Below are positions 8,664-18,082 of a stretch of 64,000 nucleotides of DNA, piece by piece. The stretch spans positions 1,054,001-1,118,000 of the forward strand of contig JACPIT010000005.1 in assembly GCA_016187945.1 (NCBI GenBank), written 5' to 3'. The notes below the pieces were generated by a model. It saw only the letters and a program-made list of their open reading frames with translations. It was not told where the DNA came from and did no database searches. A program made the position numbers and the translations under genes. Each line of letters opens with the position of its first letter. Within the stretch, counting starts at the first letter, position 1. Source of the stretch: Opitutia bacterium. Lineage in GTDB: Bacteria; Verrucomicrobiota; Verrucomicrobiia; Opitutales; Opitutaceae.

Positions 8664-9146
8664 TCACGCGTAGCGTGCGAGCGCTTCGCCCGTGAGGCGG
8701 CAGATTTGCCATTCCTTCATGCGGCGGGCGCCGAGCGATTCGTAGAAGTCGATCGCGGGCTGGTTCCAGTCGAGGACGCTCCACTCCATGCGGCCGCAGC
8801 CGCGGGCGTTGGCGAGTTTGGCGAGGTGGAGGAGCAGCGCTTTGCCGATGCCCTGGCCGCGGAATTCGGGTTTCACGAACAGGTCTTCGAGGTAGAGGCC
8901 GGGGCGGGCGAGGAACGTCGAGTAGTTGAAAAAGTAGAGCGCGAAGCCGGCCGGCGCGTCGCCGACGAAGGCGAGCACGCAGTGCGCGGCGGGCGCGGCG
9001 CCGTCGGCCGGGAAGAGCGTGCGCGCGAGCTGTTCCTCGGTGGCGACGCACTCATGCGTGAGGCGTTCGTAGTCGGCGAGGGCGCGGATGCAGGCGAGGA
9101 TCGTCGGAACATCGTCCCGAGTGGCGGCGCGGAGCGTGCAAGGCAT
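8664..9146 (-). CDS. GNAT N-acetyltransferase, diamine/spermidine acetyltransferase-like
   Basis: A 160-residue single-domain acetyltransferase using acetyl-CoA. Motif A, with the CoA pyrophosphate loop, is LYLEDLFVKPEFRGQGIGKA, Arg96 to Gly101 forming the RGQGIG turn. This block and the later WNQPAIDFYESLGA closely resemble spermidine/spermine N-acetyltransferases and related thialysine acetyltransferases, so a polyamine or lysine-analogue substrate is likely but unproven. The start MPCTLRAATRDDVP is typical of the family. It is cytoplasmic, with no signal peptide. The stop codon lies 3 bp beyond the arm of the 33-bp inverted repeat. Confidence 0.88.
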   Translation of the reverse strand: MPCTLRAATRDDVPTILACIRALADYERLTHECVATEEQLARTLFPADGAAPAAHCVLAFVGDAPAGFALYFFNYSTFLARPGLYLEDLFVKPEFRGQGIGKALLLHLAKLANARGCGRMEWSVLDWNQPAIDFYESLGARRMKEWQICRLTGEALARYA

Positions 9147-9266
9147 GGCGGGAGCGAAAATGCGGAGCTGGGCGTTGGCGAATCTATTGCGGCGCGCCGC
9201 GCCCGTGTCGCGGAGATGGCTCGACAAGGGGGCGGGCCGGGAGTGTGGTTTTGAGGCAAGAACCCC

Positions 9267-12200
9267 TTGCGGATGGTCACCCGTTTTTTCTGGCAACTCA
9301 CGGCGGTGCTGACGGTTCTCGCCGCGCTGGCGGCGCACGCCTCCGCTGCGGGCCGGCCGGACCATGTGGTGCTGCAATTTCCCTACACGCACCAGTTCCA
9401 GTTCGCGGGTTACTACGCGGCGCAGGCGAAGGGCTATTTCGCGGCGGAGGGGCTCGAGGTGGAGTTGCGCGAGGGCGGTTTCACGCGCCGCCCTTACAGC
9501 GAGCTGACGGCCGGACGCGCGCAGTATGGCATCGGCTCGGCGACTTATCTGCTCGACCGGCTCAACGGCGCGGCGCTGGTGCTCGTGGCGACGGTTTACC
9601 AGCACTCTCTGCTCGCGGTGATGGTGCGCGCGGAGTCGGACATCCGCGCGCCGGAGGACTTGCACGGCAAGCGCCTCGCGGCGGGCTCGAGCGGGCGCTA
9701 CCCGGAGATCGCGGCGATGTTCTCCGCGGAGGGGCTGCCGCCCGAATCCTACGTGCGCGTGGAGGACAAGTGGGAGGTCAACGAAATCGTGACGGGCGAG
9801 GCGGACGCGCAGGTGGTCTTCATCACGGATTTGCCCTTCGACATGCAGCAACAGGGCATCGCGGTGCGGTTGATCCGGCCGGCGGACTACGGAGTGGATT
9901 TCTACGGCGACGGGCTGTTCACGACGGAGACGGAACTCGCGCAGCATCCCGCGCGGGTGGCGGCGATGCGCCGCGCGGTGCTCCGCGGCTGGCAATACGC
10001 CCTCGATCATCCCGACGAGATGATCGACTACATCGTCGCGCACTTCCCGAACCGCCCCGCGAAAGTCACGCGCGATCGGCTGAAATACGAGGCGCGCCAG
10101 ACGGCGCGGCAGATCAACGCCGACCTGCTCGAACTCGGCCACGTGAATCCGGAACGCTGGCGGCGCACGGCCGAGACGTTCGTGCAGCTCGGCATGGCGA
10201 AAGACACCAAGCGACTGCAAGGCTTCATCGCGCCGATCGGCGGCGGACCGTCGGTGGCGTTGCCGCCGTGGATTTTCTGGGGCGGCGGCGGTGTGTTCGC
10301 GCTCGCCTTGCTGGCCTTGCTCGCCAACTGGCGGTTGCAGCGCCTCGTCGAGCGGCGCACGGCGGAGTTGCGCGCCTCCGAGCAGCGGCAGCGCGAAATT
10401 TTCGACCTCGCTCCGAATCCGATCGTCGTCGAGGACGTCACCGGCATCGCGGGCCGTCTCGCGGAGCTGCGGCGCGACGGCGTGACGGATCTCCGGGCGC
10501 ATCTCGCCGCGCACCCGAGCCTCGTCGAGGAGCTGCTGCGGTTGAAGCGCATCGTGACGGCAAACCGCATCGCGCTGCAGTTGACCGGATTTCGGGACCG
10601 CGACGAACTCGAACATCGTTTCCGCGAGATCATGACGCCGCAGGCGATGGCGACGCTCCCGGAAGAGTTGCTCGCGATTTGGGAAGAGCGCGAGTCGCTC
10701 ACGATGGAAAAGGTCTACCGGGCGACCGGGAACGATTACCACATGCTGGTGAACTGGTCGGTCAACCGCCTCGCGGGACGCCTCGATTTTTCCCGGGTGC
10801 GGCTGGTGTTCACGGACATCACCGGGATGAAACGCGCCCAGCGCGCCCTGCACGAGAGCGAGGAGCGCTATCGCAGCCTGTTCGAGACGACGCCGAACCC
10901 GATGTATATCTTCGACGCCGAAACGATGCAGGTCGTGATGGTGAACGAGGCAGCCGTGACGCGCTACGGCTACTCGCGGCAGGAGTTCGCGGGGATGACG
11001 GTGCTCGATTTGCGGCCGGCCGACGAAGCCGCGCGGCTGGCGCGGGCGATGGACGAATTCCACAGCCAGCGGCCGAGCGTTCCGGGCGGCAGCCACGCCG
11101 CCGGCTTGTGGCGGCATCGCTGCAAGGACGGCACGATTCTCATCGTCGAGGTTTTCACGCACTCGCTCGTGTTCAACGGCCGCCCGTGCGTGCTCTCGCT
11201 GCCGTTCGACATCACCGCGAAACTCGCCACCGAGCGCGCGCTGCGCGACAGCGAGGCGCGTTACCGCGAGCTGTTCGAGAACGCCGTCGGCGGCGTCTAC
11301 CGCGCGACGCCGGACGCGCACTTCATCTCCGTGAACCCCGCGATGGCGCGCCTCTACGGCTTCGAGACCGCCGCCGAGATGCTCGCGTGGAACGAGCGCG
11401 AGCACGCCGGCCTCACCTACGCACACGAGGACGAGCACCGGCGCTTCATGGAGCTGCTCGATCGCCACGGCAAGGTGGAGGGCTTCGAGTCGCGCCTCGT
11501 CGATCGGCACGGCAACACGCTGTGGGTTTCCGAGACCTCGCGCGCCGTGCGCGACACCGACGGCCGGCTGCTCTACTACGAGGGCTTCGTGACGGACATC
11601 ACCGCACGCCGCCGGCTCGAACACGAACTCATGCGCTCCTCGAAACTCGAGGCGGTCGGCATCCTCGCCGGCGGCATCGCGCATGATTTCAACAACATCC
11701 TCACCGTCGTCCTCGGCAACGTGACGCTCGCCGAGATGGACACCGCCGCCGACGCGTCCGTGCACCGCATGCTGCGCGATGCGAAGCGCGCCACGCTGCG
11801 CGCGCGCGATCTCACGCAGCAGCTCCTGACGTTCGCCAAGGGCGGCGATCCGGTGCGCGCCGCGATCGCGCTGCCGGAGTTGCTGAAGGAATCCGCCGAG
11901 TTCGCGATGCACGGCGCGAAGTCGCGTTGCGAGTTCGACCTCGATCCCGATCTCTGGCCCGCCAACGCCGACAAAGGCCAGATCGGCCAGGTGGTGCAGA
12001 ACCTCGTCATCAACGCCGTGCAGGCGATGCCGCAGGGCGGACTCGTGACGATCCGCGCGGGCAATTGCTCGCTGTCTGCCGCCGGGAAGATCGGGGCGCT
12101 CCCCGCGGACGACTACGTGAAAATCTCCGTGAGCGACACCGGCACCGGCATCGCGCCGGAGCACCTGAGCAAGATTTTCGATCCGTATTTCACCACGAAA

Positions 12201-12758
12201 CAACAGGGCAGCGGACTCGGGCTCGCCACGGTTTACTCGATCGCGCGGAAGCATCAGGGGCACATCGAAGTCGACTCGCGGCTGGGCGCCGGCACGACGT
12301 TTCACCTCTGGTTGCCGGCGGCGGAGCACGTCGAGAAGACAGAGACGCCCGTGCCGGAACAACCCGCCGCCCTGCGCGCGAAGGTGCTCTTCATGGACGA
12401 CGAGGAGCCGATCCGCGAGATGGCGCAGATGTTCCTGCGCCGCCTCGGCAGCGAAGTCGTGTGCGCCGCGGACGGCGCCGCGGCGGTCGAGGCCTACCGC
12501 GCCGCGCTGGCGGACGAGCGGGTGTTCGACATCGTGGTGATGGACCTGACGGTGCCCGGCGGCATGGGCGGCCGCGAGGCGATGGAACATTTGCTGAAAC
12601 TCGACCCGAACGTCCGCGCGATCGTCTCCAGCGGCTATTCGCGCGACCCGGTGCTCGGCAGCTATCGCCGCCACGGTTTTTGCGGCATCCTGCCCAAACC
12701 CTACGGTCTGGACCAGTTGCGCAAAGCGATCGCCGACGTGCTCGGTCGCGCGGCCTGA
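9267..12758 (+). CDS. Hybrid sensor histidine kinase with NMT1/THI5-like periplasmic domain
   Basis: A 1163-residue membrane signalling protein. A signal-like helix (about 5-25) is followed by an NMT1/THI5-type substrate-binding domain (about 30-330; HVVLQFPYTHQFQFAGYYAA). Next come one membrane helix (about 334-354), three PAS-like regions, HisKA with His806 in AGGIAHDFNN, a HATPase domain with GTGIAPEHL and GSGLGLATVYSI, and a C-terminal receiver with Asp1093 in VVMDLTVPGG. NMT1 domains normally belong to ABC transporters for pyrimidines, taurine or nitrate, so the protein probably senses such a small molecule directly. No separate response regulator or transporter is adjacent. The start is TTG at 9267 or ATG at 9273, two codons later. 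Confidence 0.88.
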   Translation: MRMVTRFFWQLTAVLTVLAALAAHASAAGRPDHVVLQFPYTHQFQFAGYYAAQAKGYFAAEGLEVELREGGFTRRPYSELTAGRAQYGIGSATYLLDRLNGAALVLVATVYQHSLLAVMVRAESDIRAPEDLHGKRLAAGSSGRYPEIAAMFSAEGLPPESYVRVEDKWEVNEIVTGEADAQVVFITDLPFDMQQQGIAVRLIRPADYGVDFYGDGLFTTETELAQHPARVAAMRRAVLRGWQYALDHPDEMIDYIVAHFPNRPAKVTRDRLKYEARQTARQINADLLELGHVNPERWRRTAETFVQLGMAKDTKRLQGFIAPIGGGPSVALPPWIFWGGGGVFALALLALLANWRLQRLVERRTAELRASEQRQREIFDLAPNPIVVEDVTGIAGRLAELRRDGVTDLRAHLAAHPSLVEELLRLKRIVTANRIALQLTGFRDRDELEHRFREIMTPQAMATLPEELLAIWEERESLTMEKVYRATGNDYHMLVNWSVNRLAGRLDFSRVRLVFTDITGMKRAQRALHESEERYRSLFETTPNPMYIFDAETMQVVMVNEAAVTRYGYSRQEFAGMTVLDLRPADEAARLARAMDEFHSQRPSVPGGSHAAGLWRHRCKDGTILIVEVFTHSLVFNGRPCVLSLPFDITAKLATERALRDSEARYRELFENAVGGVYRATPDAHFISVNPAMARLYGFETAAEMLAWNEREHAGLTYAHEDEHRRFMELLDRHGKVEGFESRLVDRHGNTLWVSETSRAVRDTDGRLLYYEGFVTDITARRRLEHELMRSSKLEAVGILAGGIAHDFNNILTVVLGNVTLAEMDTAADASVHRMLRDAKRATLRARDLTQQLLTFAKGGDPVRAAIALPELLKESAEFAMHGAKSRCEFDLDPDLWPANADKGQIGQVVQNLVINAVQAMPQGGLVTIRAGNCSLSAAGKIGALPADDYVKISVSDTGTGIAPEHLSKIFDPYFTTKQQGSGLGLATVYSIARKHQGHIEVDSRLGAGTTFHLWLPAAEHVEKTETPVPEQPAALRAKVLFMDDEEPIREMAQMFLRRLGSEVVCAADGAAAVEAYRAALADERVFDIVVMDLTVPGGMGGREAMEHLLKLDPNVRAIVSSGYSRDPVLGSYRRHGFCGILPKPYGLDQLRKAIADVLGRAA

Positions 12759-12821
12759 CCGGCGCGCCTTTTAGAATTTTTTGCCGGAGCAAAATGCCTG
12801 GGAGTCTGTCACGGTGAGGAC

Positions 12822-13250
12822 ATGAACACCTCGAACTCGCTTCGCTCCTCCCGTTTCTCCGCTCTCGTTTTCGGCGCGCGTGTGCTGCTCGCGGCCACGC
12901 TGGCTGGCACGGCGGCATTCACGTCCGGTTGCGTGGCGGTCGTCGCCGCCGCCGGCGCGGGCGCCGGCGTGCTCTGGGTCCGCGGCGCCATCGAGACGAA
13001 CGTCGATAGCGACATCGACCGCGTCTACCGCGCGTCGCAGCAGGCGGTGGCCGATCTGCAATTCGCGAAAATCAGCGAGCGCAAGAGCGGCCTCGACGCC
13101 GACATCCTGGCCCGCACGGCGCTCGACAAGAAGATCGAGATCAAACTCGAGAAACTCGGCAGCGCGACGAAAGTCACGATCCGCGTCGGCCTGATGGGCG
13201 ATCAACAGATGTCGCTCACGATCCTCGACCGCATCAAGAGCCACCTCTGA
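12822..13250 (+). CDS. DUF3568-like small lipoprotein
   Basis: A 142-residue predicted lipoprotein. A signal peptide ends in the lipobox FTSGC (Cys37), followed by a small-residue hydrophobic stretch VAVVAAAGAGAGVLW and a soluble domain with alternating charged and hydrophobic residues. The pattern matches DUF3568 proteins, whose function is unknown. It lies 63 bp after the hybrid kinase on the same strand, with no terminator visible between, so co-transcription is possible. No enzymatic motif is seen. Confidence 0.75.
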   Translation: MNTSNSLRSSRFSALVFGARVLLAATLAGTAAFTSGCVAVVAAAGAGAGVLWVRGAIETNVDSDIDRVYRASQQAVADLQFAKISERKSGLDADILARTALDKKIEIKLEKLGSATKVTIRVGLMGDQQMSLTILDRIKSHL

Positions 13251-13275
13251 GCGCGGCAGTGTTTCCGACTGGGCC

Positions 13276-13334
13276 GTAGCGGAAGCCGTGAGGCTTTCGC
13301 GAGTGGGCGGCGAAATTCTGACGAAGCCCGCTAC
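13276..13334. repeat. REPIN, gtagcggaagcc type
   Basis: Starts GTAG (13276) and ends CTAC (13334). The left arm folds as AAGCC-GTGA-GGCTT. A second copy of this type is at 30975-31036. A further hairpin, GCGTTTCG/CGAAACGC, follows at about 13362-13391 in the same 187-bp gap before the S41 protease. Confidence 0.8.
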
Positions 13335-13437
13335 CGCGCCGTGCACCTCGCGCGTCCGCTGCGCGTTTCGTTCCGCTGAGCGGCGAAACGCGCGGGCAAT
13401 CCTTGACCGCTGCGCCGCGGCGCGGTTCGCTCGCCGC

Positions 13438-14853
13438 ATGTTTTCGCGTCGAGTGCGGGTGGGGCTTTTCGCGTGGGCTGTGGGGCTGGTCGCGTCGTGC
13501 GCGGCGGACGAGCCGGCGACGTCGGCATCCGAGCCCGAGCCGACGACGCGGCCGGCTGCGACCGCGACGCCGGAGCCGACTCCGGCTGCGCCCGAGCGTC
13601 CGTGGCCGGAGGTGCGGCGGGAGACGTTCGACGTCGTCTGGAGCACGGTGAACGAGGCGTATTTCGATCCGAAGTTCGGCGGCGTAGATTGGCGCGCCGT
13701 GCGCGAAAAATACGCGGCGCGCCTCGATGCGGTCGCGGACAAGCCCGCGCTGCGCGCGCTGCTGCAGCAGATGCTCGGCGAGCTGCATCGTTCGCATTTC
13801 GCGATCATGCCGCGCGACGCCGCGGTGTTCGCACCGGAGGAGCGCGTGCGCATCGGCACGATCGGCGCCGAGGTGGCGTGGGTGGACGACGCCGTGGTGT
13901 TCACGCGCTTGAAGGTCGGCCGCGCCGCGGCCGCGGCGGGCGTGCCGCCGGGCGCGGCGGTGCGGGCGATCGACGATCGCGAACTGGGGAAAATCCTGCT
14001 GCTGCTGCAAAACGACGCCGGTTTCGATCGCTTGCGCGCCGGCCAGCACCTCGCGGCGTGGGTGAAGTCGAAGTTCGCCGCGCCCGTCGGCACGAAGCTC
14101 CGGCTCGCGATCGAACCCGTGGGCGCGGAGACGCGCACGGTCGAGATCGAGAGCGCGCCGCACGAGGGCGTGTGGTCGGAGCCGGTGGGCAGTTTCCCGT
14201 CGTTCCCGCTCGAAGTGGAGACGCGGCGCGAGCCCGAGGGCGTGACTTACCTGCGTTTCAACGTCTTCGCGCGCGCGGCGATGAGCGACGTGAAAAATTG
14301 CCTGCTGCGCACGCCGGCGGGCGACGCGCTCGTGCTCGACTTGCGCGGCAATCCGGGCGGTCTCGCGCCGATGGCCGGCGGCATCGTGGGCTGGATGAGC
14401 GACCGACAGCTCTGGCTCGGGCGGATGCAGATGCGGCAGGGCGTGATGCAGTTCGCGGCCTTCCCGCAAGACGGCGCGTTCACCGGGCCGGTCGCGGTGT
14501 TGATCGACCACGGTTCGGCCTCGACGTCGGAGCTGATGGCCGCGGGCTTGCAAGCGACCGGGCGCGCGCGGGTGTTCGGCGAGCGCAGCGCGGGCAAAGC
14601 GCTGCCGTCGGCGTTCAAGCAGTTGCCGATCGGCGACCTGTTTCAGTATGCGATGGCCGACATGGTGACGCCGCGCGGCAAGTCGCTCGAAGGCCACGGC
14701 GTGGCGCCCGACGAGATCGTCGAGCGCCGGCGCGCGGATCTCGCGGCGGGCCGCGATGCGGTCCTCGAAGCGGCGCGCGCCTGGGCACTGGCCGAGCGCG
14801 CGAAGCCGGCCGCGCAACGACTCACGGGCCAAACCCAACCTCGAAAACCATGA
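13438..14853 (+). CDS. S41-family (C-terminal processing-like) peptidase, lipoprotein
   Basis: Predicted periplasmic serine protease, 471 residues from the ATG at 13438. That start gives a signal peptide with lipobox VASC (Cys21); an upstream in-frame start would run through a repeat. A low-complexity Glu/Pro/Thr linker (about 25-50) precedes a helical region, a PDZ-like segment (VGRAAAAAGVPPGAAVRAIDD) and the S41 core with LRGNPGG. The catalytic region is DHGSASTSE (Ser362/Ser364), then SAGKALPS with the likely catalytic Lys. It resembles CtpA/tricorn-core proteases that trim or degrade exported proteins. Its stop overlaps the next start as ATGA (14850-14853), so it is translationally coupled to the LolA-like protein. 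Confidence 0.87.
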   Translation: MFSRRVRVGLFAWAVGLVASCAADEPATSASEPEPTTRPAATATPEPTPAAPERPWPEVRRETFDVVWSTVNEAYFDPKFGGVDWRAVREKYAARLDAVADKPALRALLQQMLGELHRSHFAIMPRDAAVFAPEERVRIGTIGAEVAWVDDAVVFTRLKVGRAAAAAGVPPGAAVRAIDDRELGKILLLLQNDAGFDRLRAGQHLAAWVKSKFAAPVGTKLRLAIEPVGAETRTVEIESAPHEGVWSEPVGSFPSFPLEVETRREPEGVTYLRFNVFARAAMSDVKNCLLRTPAGDALVLDLRGNPGGLAPMAGGIVGWMSDRQLWLGRMQMRQGVMQFAAFPQDGAFTGPVAVLIDHGSASTSELMAAGLQATGRARVFGERSAGKALPSAFKQLPIGDLFQYAMADMVTPRGKSLEGHGVAPDEIVERRRADLAAGRDAVLEAARAWALAERAKPAAQRLTGQTQPRKP

Positions 14854-16352
14854 AACTCTTTTCCCAACCGCCCGTGTGGCGCGCGCTGCTGTTCGCCGGG
14901 GCGCTCCTCGCGCCGATGCTCGCCACCGCGAAGCCCAGTCCGACCGACGAAGCCGATGCGGTCATCGATCGCTGGATCGACGCCGCCGGCGGCGCGAAAC
15001 GCCTGAAGGCCGCCAAGCAGAGCGATTTTCGGATGCGACTCACCGTCGGCCCCGGCACCGTCCTCGAAATGCAGGGCACGTCGCTGGCCAACGGCGCCTA
15101 CCGGCTGGTCACGCAGACGCCATCCGGCGAAGTGGTGAACGCGGACGACGGCCGCCTCGCCTGGATGCATCACGCGAGTCTCGGCGGACGGATCGAGGAT
15201 CCGGCCAAAGCCGAGCGCATGCGCCGGGAAAACCTCACGGCACAGCCGTTGCACGTGCGCGACGATTTCCCCACCCGCCGGCGGCTGCCCGACGCGGAGA
15301 TCGACGGCCGGAAGCTCCAGGCGCTCGAGCTGATCGATCGCCGCGGCTGGAAGGAGCGCTGGTATTTCAACCCGAGCACAGGTCTGCGCGTGCGCCGCGA
15401 GTGTCCCGACGACGACAAGCCCAAGACGGTCGAGGCGTCGGATTTTCGGAAGGTGAACGGCCTCGTGATGCCGTTCCGCGTGCGGGCGCTCGTGCAAGGC
15501 GCGCCGGACTCGGTGATCGAGGTGGTCTCGATCGTGCACCAGTCGAAGATCACCGCCGAGCCCTGGCACGTGCCCGAGGGCCTCGAGGCGGATTCGAAAC
15601 GCGTGGACGAGGCGATGCAGCGCTTCGAGACGGTCATCGGCAGCAAGGAGGCGATCGAGAAGATCAAGACCCGCGTTACCAAATCGCGTCTGGAAATCAC
15701 GTCCAACGGCATGGCGTTCGACATGACGATGTCGCAGAAGAAACCGAACCGCGTGCTCATCGAGCAGGACATCCCGGGCGTCGGCCGCATGATGCAGGGC
15801 TACGACGGCAAGACCGGCTGGGCGTGGGGCGAGATGCAGGGCTACCGCGAAGTGCGCGGCGCCGAACTCGGGCAGCTCATCGGCTCGGCGAACATCGTGC
15901 CGCGGAAAATCGGCGACGAAGCGCCGCTGCGCCGCGTGATCGGCGAGAGCACAGGCAAGAATGGCCATCGCGTGCTCGCGGTGGACCTGGCGACGTTCAC
16001 CGGTTCGGTGGGCATCTTCCACTTCGATCTCGAGACCGGTCTGCTGGTGAAAATCGAGACGCTGATCCAGGCCGGTCCCGGCGGCTCGATGAAAGTGGTG
16101 ATGGACATGGACGACTACCGCGAGGTCGACGGCGTAAAGATGGCGTTCGCGCAGACGGTGACGAATCCGGCGGTGCGCGTGAAGACGCAGGTGCTCGAAG
16201 TGGTGCACAACCGCGAGTTGCCGGATGAGATGTTCCTGCCGCGCAAAAACGGGGAAATCCCCGGCAAGCCGGCGGCCGCCGCTACCATCGGTGAGCCCGC
16301 GAAGGACGGGACCGAGGCGGCGCCGTCCGTGTCCGCCGTGCCGGCGAAGTAG
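14850..16352 (+). CDS. Exported protein with two LolA-like (outer-membrane lipoprotein sorting) halves
   Basis: A 500-residue secreted protein: signal peptide LLFAGALLAPMLATA, then DEADAVIDRWIDAAGGAKRLKA, a start typical of LolA/LolB-fold proteins. The pattern recurs in the second half (about 250-460; RFETVIGSKEAIEKIKT... VLIEQDIPGVGRMMQGYDG), suggesting an internal duplication of the domain. Such folds bind lipids or lipoproteins in the periplasm. The C-terminal 40 residues are Ala/Pro-rich and probably disordered. Translational coupling to the S41 protease suggests that the two act together, for example in handling exported proteins; this is inference. Confidence 0.75.
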   Translation: MKLFSQPPVWRALLFAGALLAPMLATAKPSPTDEADAVIDRWIDAAGGAKRLKAAKQSDFRMRLTVGPGTVLEMQGTSLANGAYRLVTQTPSGEVVNADDGRLAWMHHASLGGRIEDPAKAERMRRENLTAQPLHVRDDFPTRRRLPDAEIDGRKLQALELIDRRGWKERWYFNPSTGLRVRRECPDDDKPKTVEASDFRKVNGLVMPFRVRALVQGAPDSVIEVVSIVHQSKITAEPWHVPEGLEADSKRVDEAMQRFETVIGSKEAIEKIKTRVTKSRLEITSNGMAFDMTMSQKKPNRVLIEQDIPGVGRMMQGYDGKTGWAWGEMQGYREVRGAELGQLIGSANIVPRKIGDEAPLRRVIGESTGKNGHRVLAVDLATFTGSVGIFHFDLETGLLVKIETLIQAGPGGSMKVVMDMDDYREVDGVKMAFAQTVTNPAVRVKTQVLEVVHNRELPDEMFLPRKNGEIPGKPAAAATIGEPAKDGTEAAPSVSAVPAK

Positions 16353-16370
16353 TTTCTGCGGGGTTGCAAT

Positions 16371-16406
16371 GGCCGGAGCTGCCCGCGATAAGCCCAGCTC
16401 CGCTAC
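16371..16406. repeat. REP hairpin abutting the helicase start codon
   Basis: On the minus strand it begins GTAG (16406-16403) and folds through GGAGCTG...CAGCTCC. It ends immediately before the ATG of the DEAD-box gene, so the likely ribosome-binding region is part of the hairpin. Confidence 0.65.
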
Positions 16407-17936
16407 ATGCTCCGCAAGCTCATCTCGAAGATCAAAGACACGTTCAAGGCCGGTGGTAAGCCCGCCGAAGCCAAGCCCGCGCACGCCCACCGCGCGCCTC
16501 ACGCGAAGCCCGCCGGCAAGGGCGGCCACCGCCAGGATCGACCCGAGCGCAGCGCGCCCGGCGGACACAGCAGCCACGGCGGCAAGAGTCATGGTCGCGG
16601 GCACGCGCCCGACCACGGCGGCCGCGGGCGCGGCGAACATGCGGACCGCGCGCCCAAGTCGCACGCGGCGGCGCACCGCGCGCCGCGCCACGACGAGCCG
16701 GCGAAGCCGTTGCCCGAAGTGCCGAAGATGGAGACCGCGTTCTCCGCGCTCGGCCTCAACGACCGCCTCGCCTACGCCGTCCAGCAGATGGGTTACGAGA
16801 ACCCGACGCCGATCCAGGCGCAGGCGATCCCGCAAGTGCTCGCCGGCAAGGACGTCATCGGCTCCGCGCAAACCGGCACGGGCAAGACGGCCGCCTTCGC
16901 GTTGCCGATCCTGCACCAGCTCGAGCGCCGCGGCGCGCTCCGCTGCCTCATCCTCGAGCCGACGCGCGAACTCGCCGTGCAGGTCGAGGAGGCGTTTAAG
17001 AATTTCTCCAAGTTCACCGACCTGCGCGTGACGGTCGTCTACGGCGGCGTCGGCTACGGCAAGCAGCGCGAAGACCTCGCGCGCGGCATCGACGTGCTCG
17101 CCGCGACGCCGGGCCGCCTGCTCGACTACATGGAGCAGGGCGAAATCCGCCTCGATAACGTCGACATCCTCGTGCTCGACGAAGTCGACCGCATGCTCGA
17201 CATGGGCTTCCTGCCCGACGTGAAGCGCATCGTCGCCAAGGTGCCGAAGGACCGCCAGACACTGTTCTTCACCGCGACGCTGCCGCCCGAGATCGAGCAG
17301 CTCGCCGCGTGGGCGCTGCGCGATCCGTTCAAGATTTCCGTCAGCCGCGAACGCTCCACCGCCGAGACGATCACGCACGCGTTTTACCCGGTGGTGCAGG
17401 CGCAAAAATTCGAGCTGCTCGCGCACTTGCTCGAGCAGACGCAGTATCACTCGGTCATCATCTTCTCGCGCACGAAGAGCGGCGCCGATTACGTCGCCAA
17501 CCGCCTCAAGCACGCCGGCCACACGTGCGCCGTCATGCACGCCGACCGCTCGCAACAGGAGCGCATGGACGCGTTGAAGGGCTTCAAGTCCGGCAAATAC
17601 GAGGTGCTCGTCGCCACCGACCTCGTGGCGCGCGGCCTCGACATCGCGGACGTGTCGCACGTCATCAATTTCGACGTCCCGGAAAATCCCGAGGACTACG
17701 TCCACCGCATCGGCCGCACCGGCCGCGCGCAGAAGACCGGCGACGCGTTCACGCTCGTCACCGAGGAAACCTGGCGCGACGCGCGCAGCATCGAGCGTTT
17801 CATCGGCCAGAGCATCGAGTGGAAGAAGGTCGACGGCTTCAACTACACCTACTCGGGCATCTTCGACGGCGGCGGCATGCCGCAAGTCGCCCCCGAGAAA
17901 CCGAAGAGCCGCCTGACGCGCGGCGGTCGGCGGTAA
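16407..17936 (+). CDS. DEAD-box RNA helicase (RhlE/DeaD type, DEVD variant)
   Basis: ATP-dependent RNA helicase of 509 residues, cytoplasmic. A 105-residue basic, His/Gly/Ala-rich N-terminal extension (after MLRKLISKIKDTFKAGGK) precedes the core: Q motif FSALGLNDRLAYAVQQMGY, Walker A AQTGTGKT (Lys160), PTREL, motif II written DEVD (258-261) instead of DEAD, TAT, then helicase C with VATDLVARGLDIADVSHVIN and HRIGRTGRA. It probably helps ribosome assembly or RNA decay. The Ala-to-Val change in motif II is conservative and occurs in active relatives. REP elements flank the gene on both sides; its TAA stop lies in the first bases of the downstream REPIN. Confidence 0.93.
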   Translation: MLRKLISKIKDTFKAGGKPAEAKPAHAHRAPHAKPAGKGGHRQDRPERSAPGGHSSHGGKSHGRGHAPDHGGRGRGEHADRAPKSHAAAHRAPRHDEPAKPLPEVPKMETAFSALGLNDRLAYAVQQMGYENPTPIQAQAIPQVLAGKDVIGSAQTGTGKTAAFALPILHQLERRGALRCLILEPTRELAVQVEEAFKNFSKFTDLRVTVVYGGVGYGKQREDLARGIDVLAATPGRLLDYMEQGEIRLDNVDILVLDEVDRMLDMGFLPDVKRIVAKVPKDRQTLFFTATLPPEIEQLAAWALRDPFKISVSRERSTAETITHAFYPVVQAQKFELLAHLLEQTQYHSVIIFSRTKSGADYVANRLKHAGHTCAVMHADRSQQERMDALKGFKSGKYEVLVATDLVARGLDIADVSHVINFDVPENPEDYVHRIGRTGRAQKTGDAFTLVTEETWRDARSIERFIGQSIEWKKVDGFNYTYSGIFDGGGMPQVAPEKPKSRLTRGGRR

Positions 17937-18002
17937 GGCGAGCCGTCCCGACGAGCCGTTTGCAACGCCGCCGTTTCGGCTCGTCGGGACGACTCGCCCT
18001 AC
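17933..18002. repeat. REPIN downstream of the helicase gene
   Basis: Inverted pair with arms GGCGAGCCGTCCCGACGAGC and the complement ending CTAC (17999-18002). It has the same family as the copy inside the cusA-like gene. The left tetranucleotide is GTAA and includes the helicase stop codon. Confidence 0.85.
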
Positions 18003-18082
18003 CGATGCGCCCGACCGGCGCGGCTGCGACGCAGATTGCCGTTGCGCGTGGCACGGGCGGCGCTTCGCTCGACCGTTCACTC

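Noticed and set aside
8664-12674. A 1336-codon open frame on the minus strand
   Set aside because: Only its last 160 codons (the GNAT gene) look like protein. The rest is the mirror frame of the hybrid kinase, with His/Arg-rich low-complexity translation, a usual artefact in GC-rich DNA.
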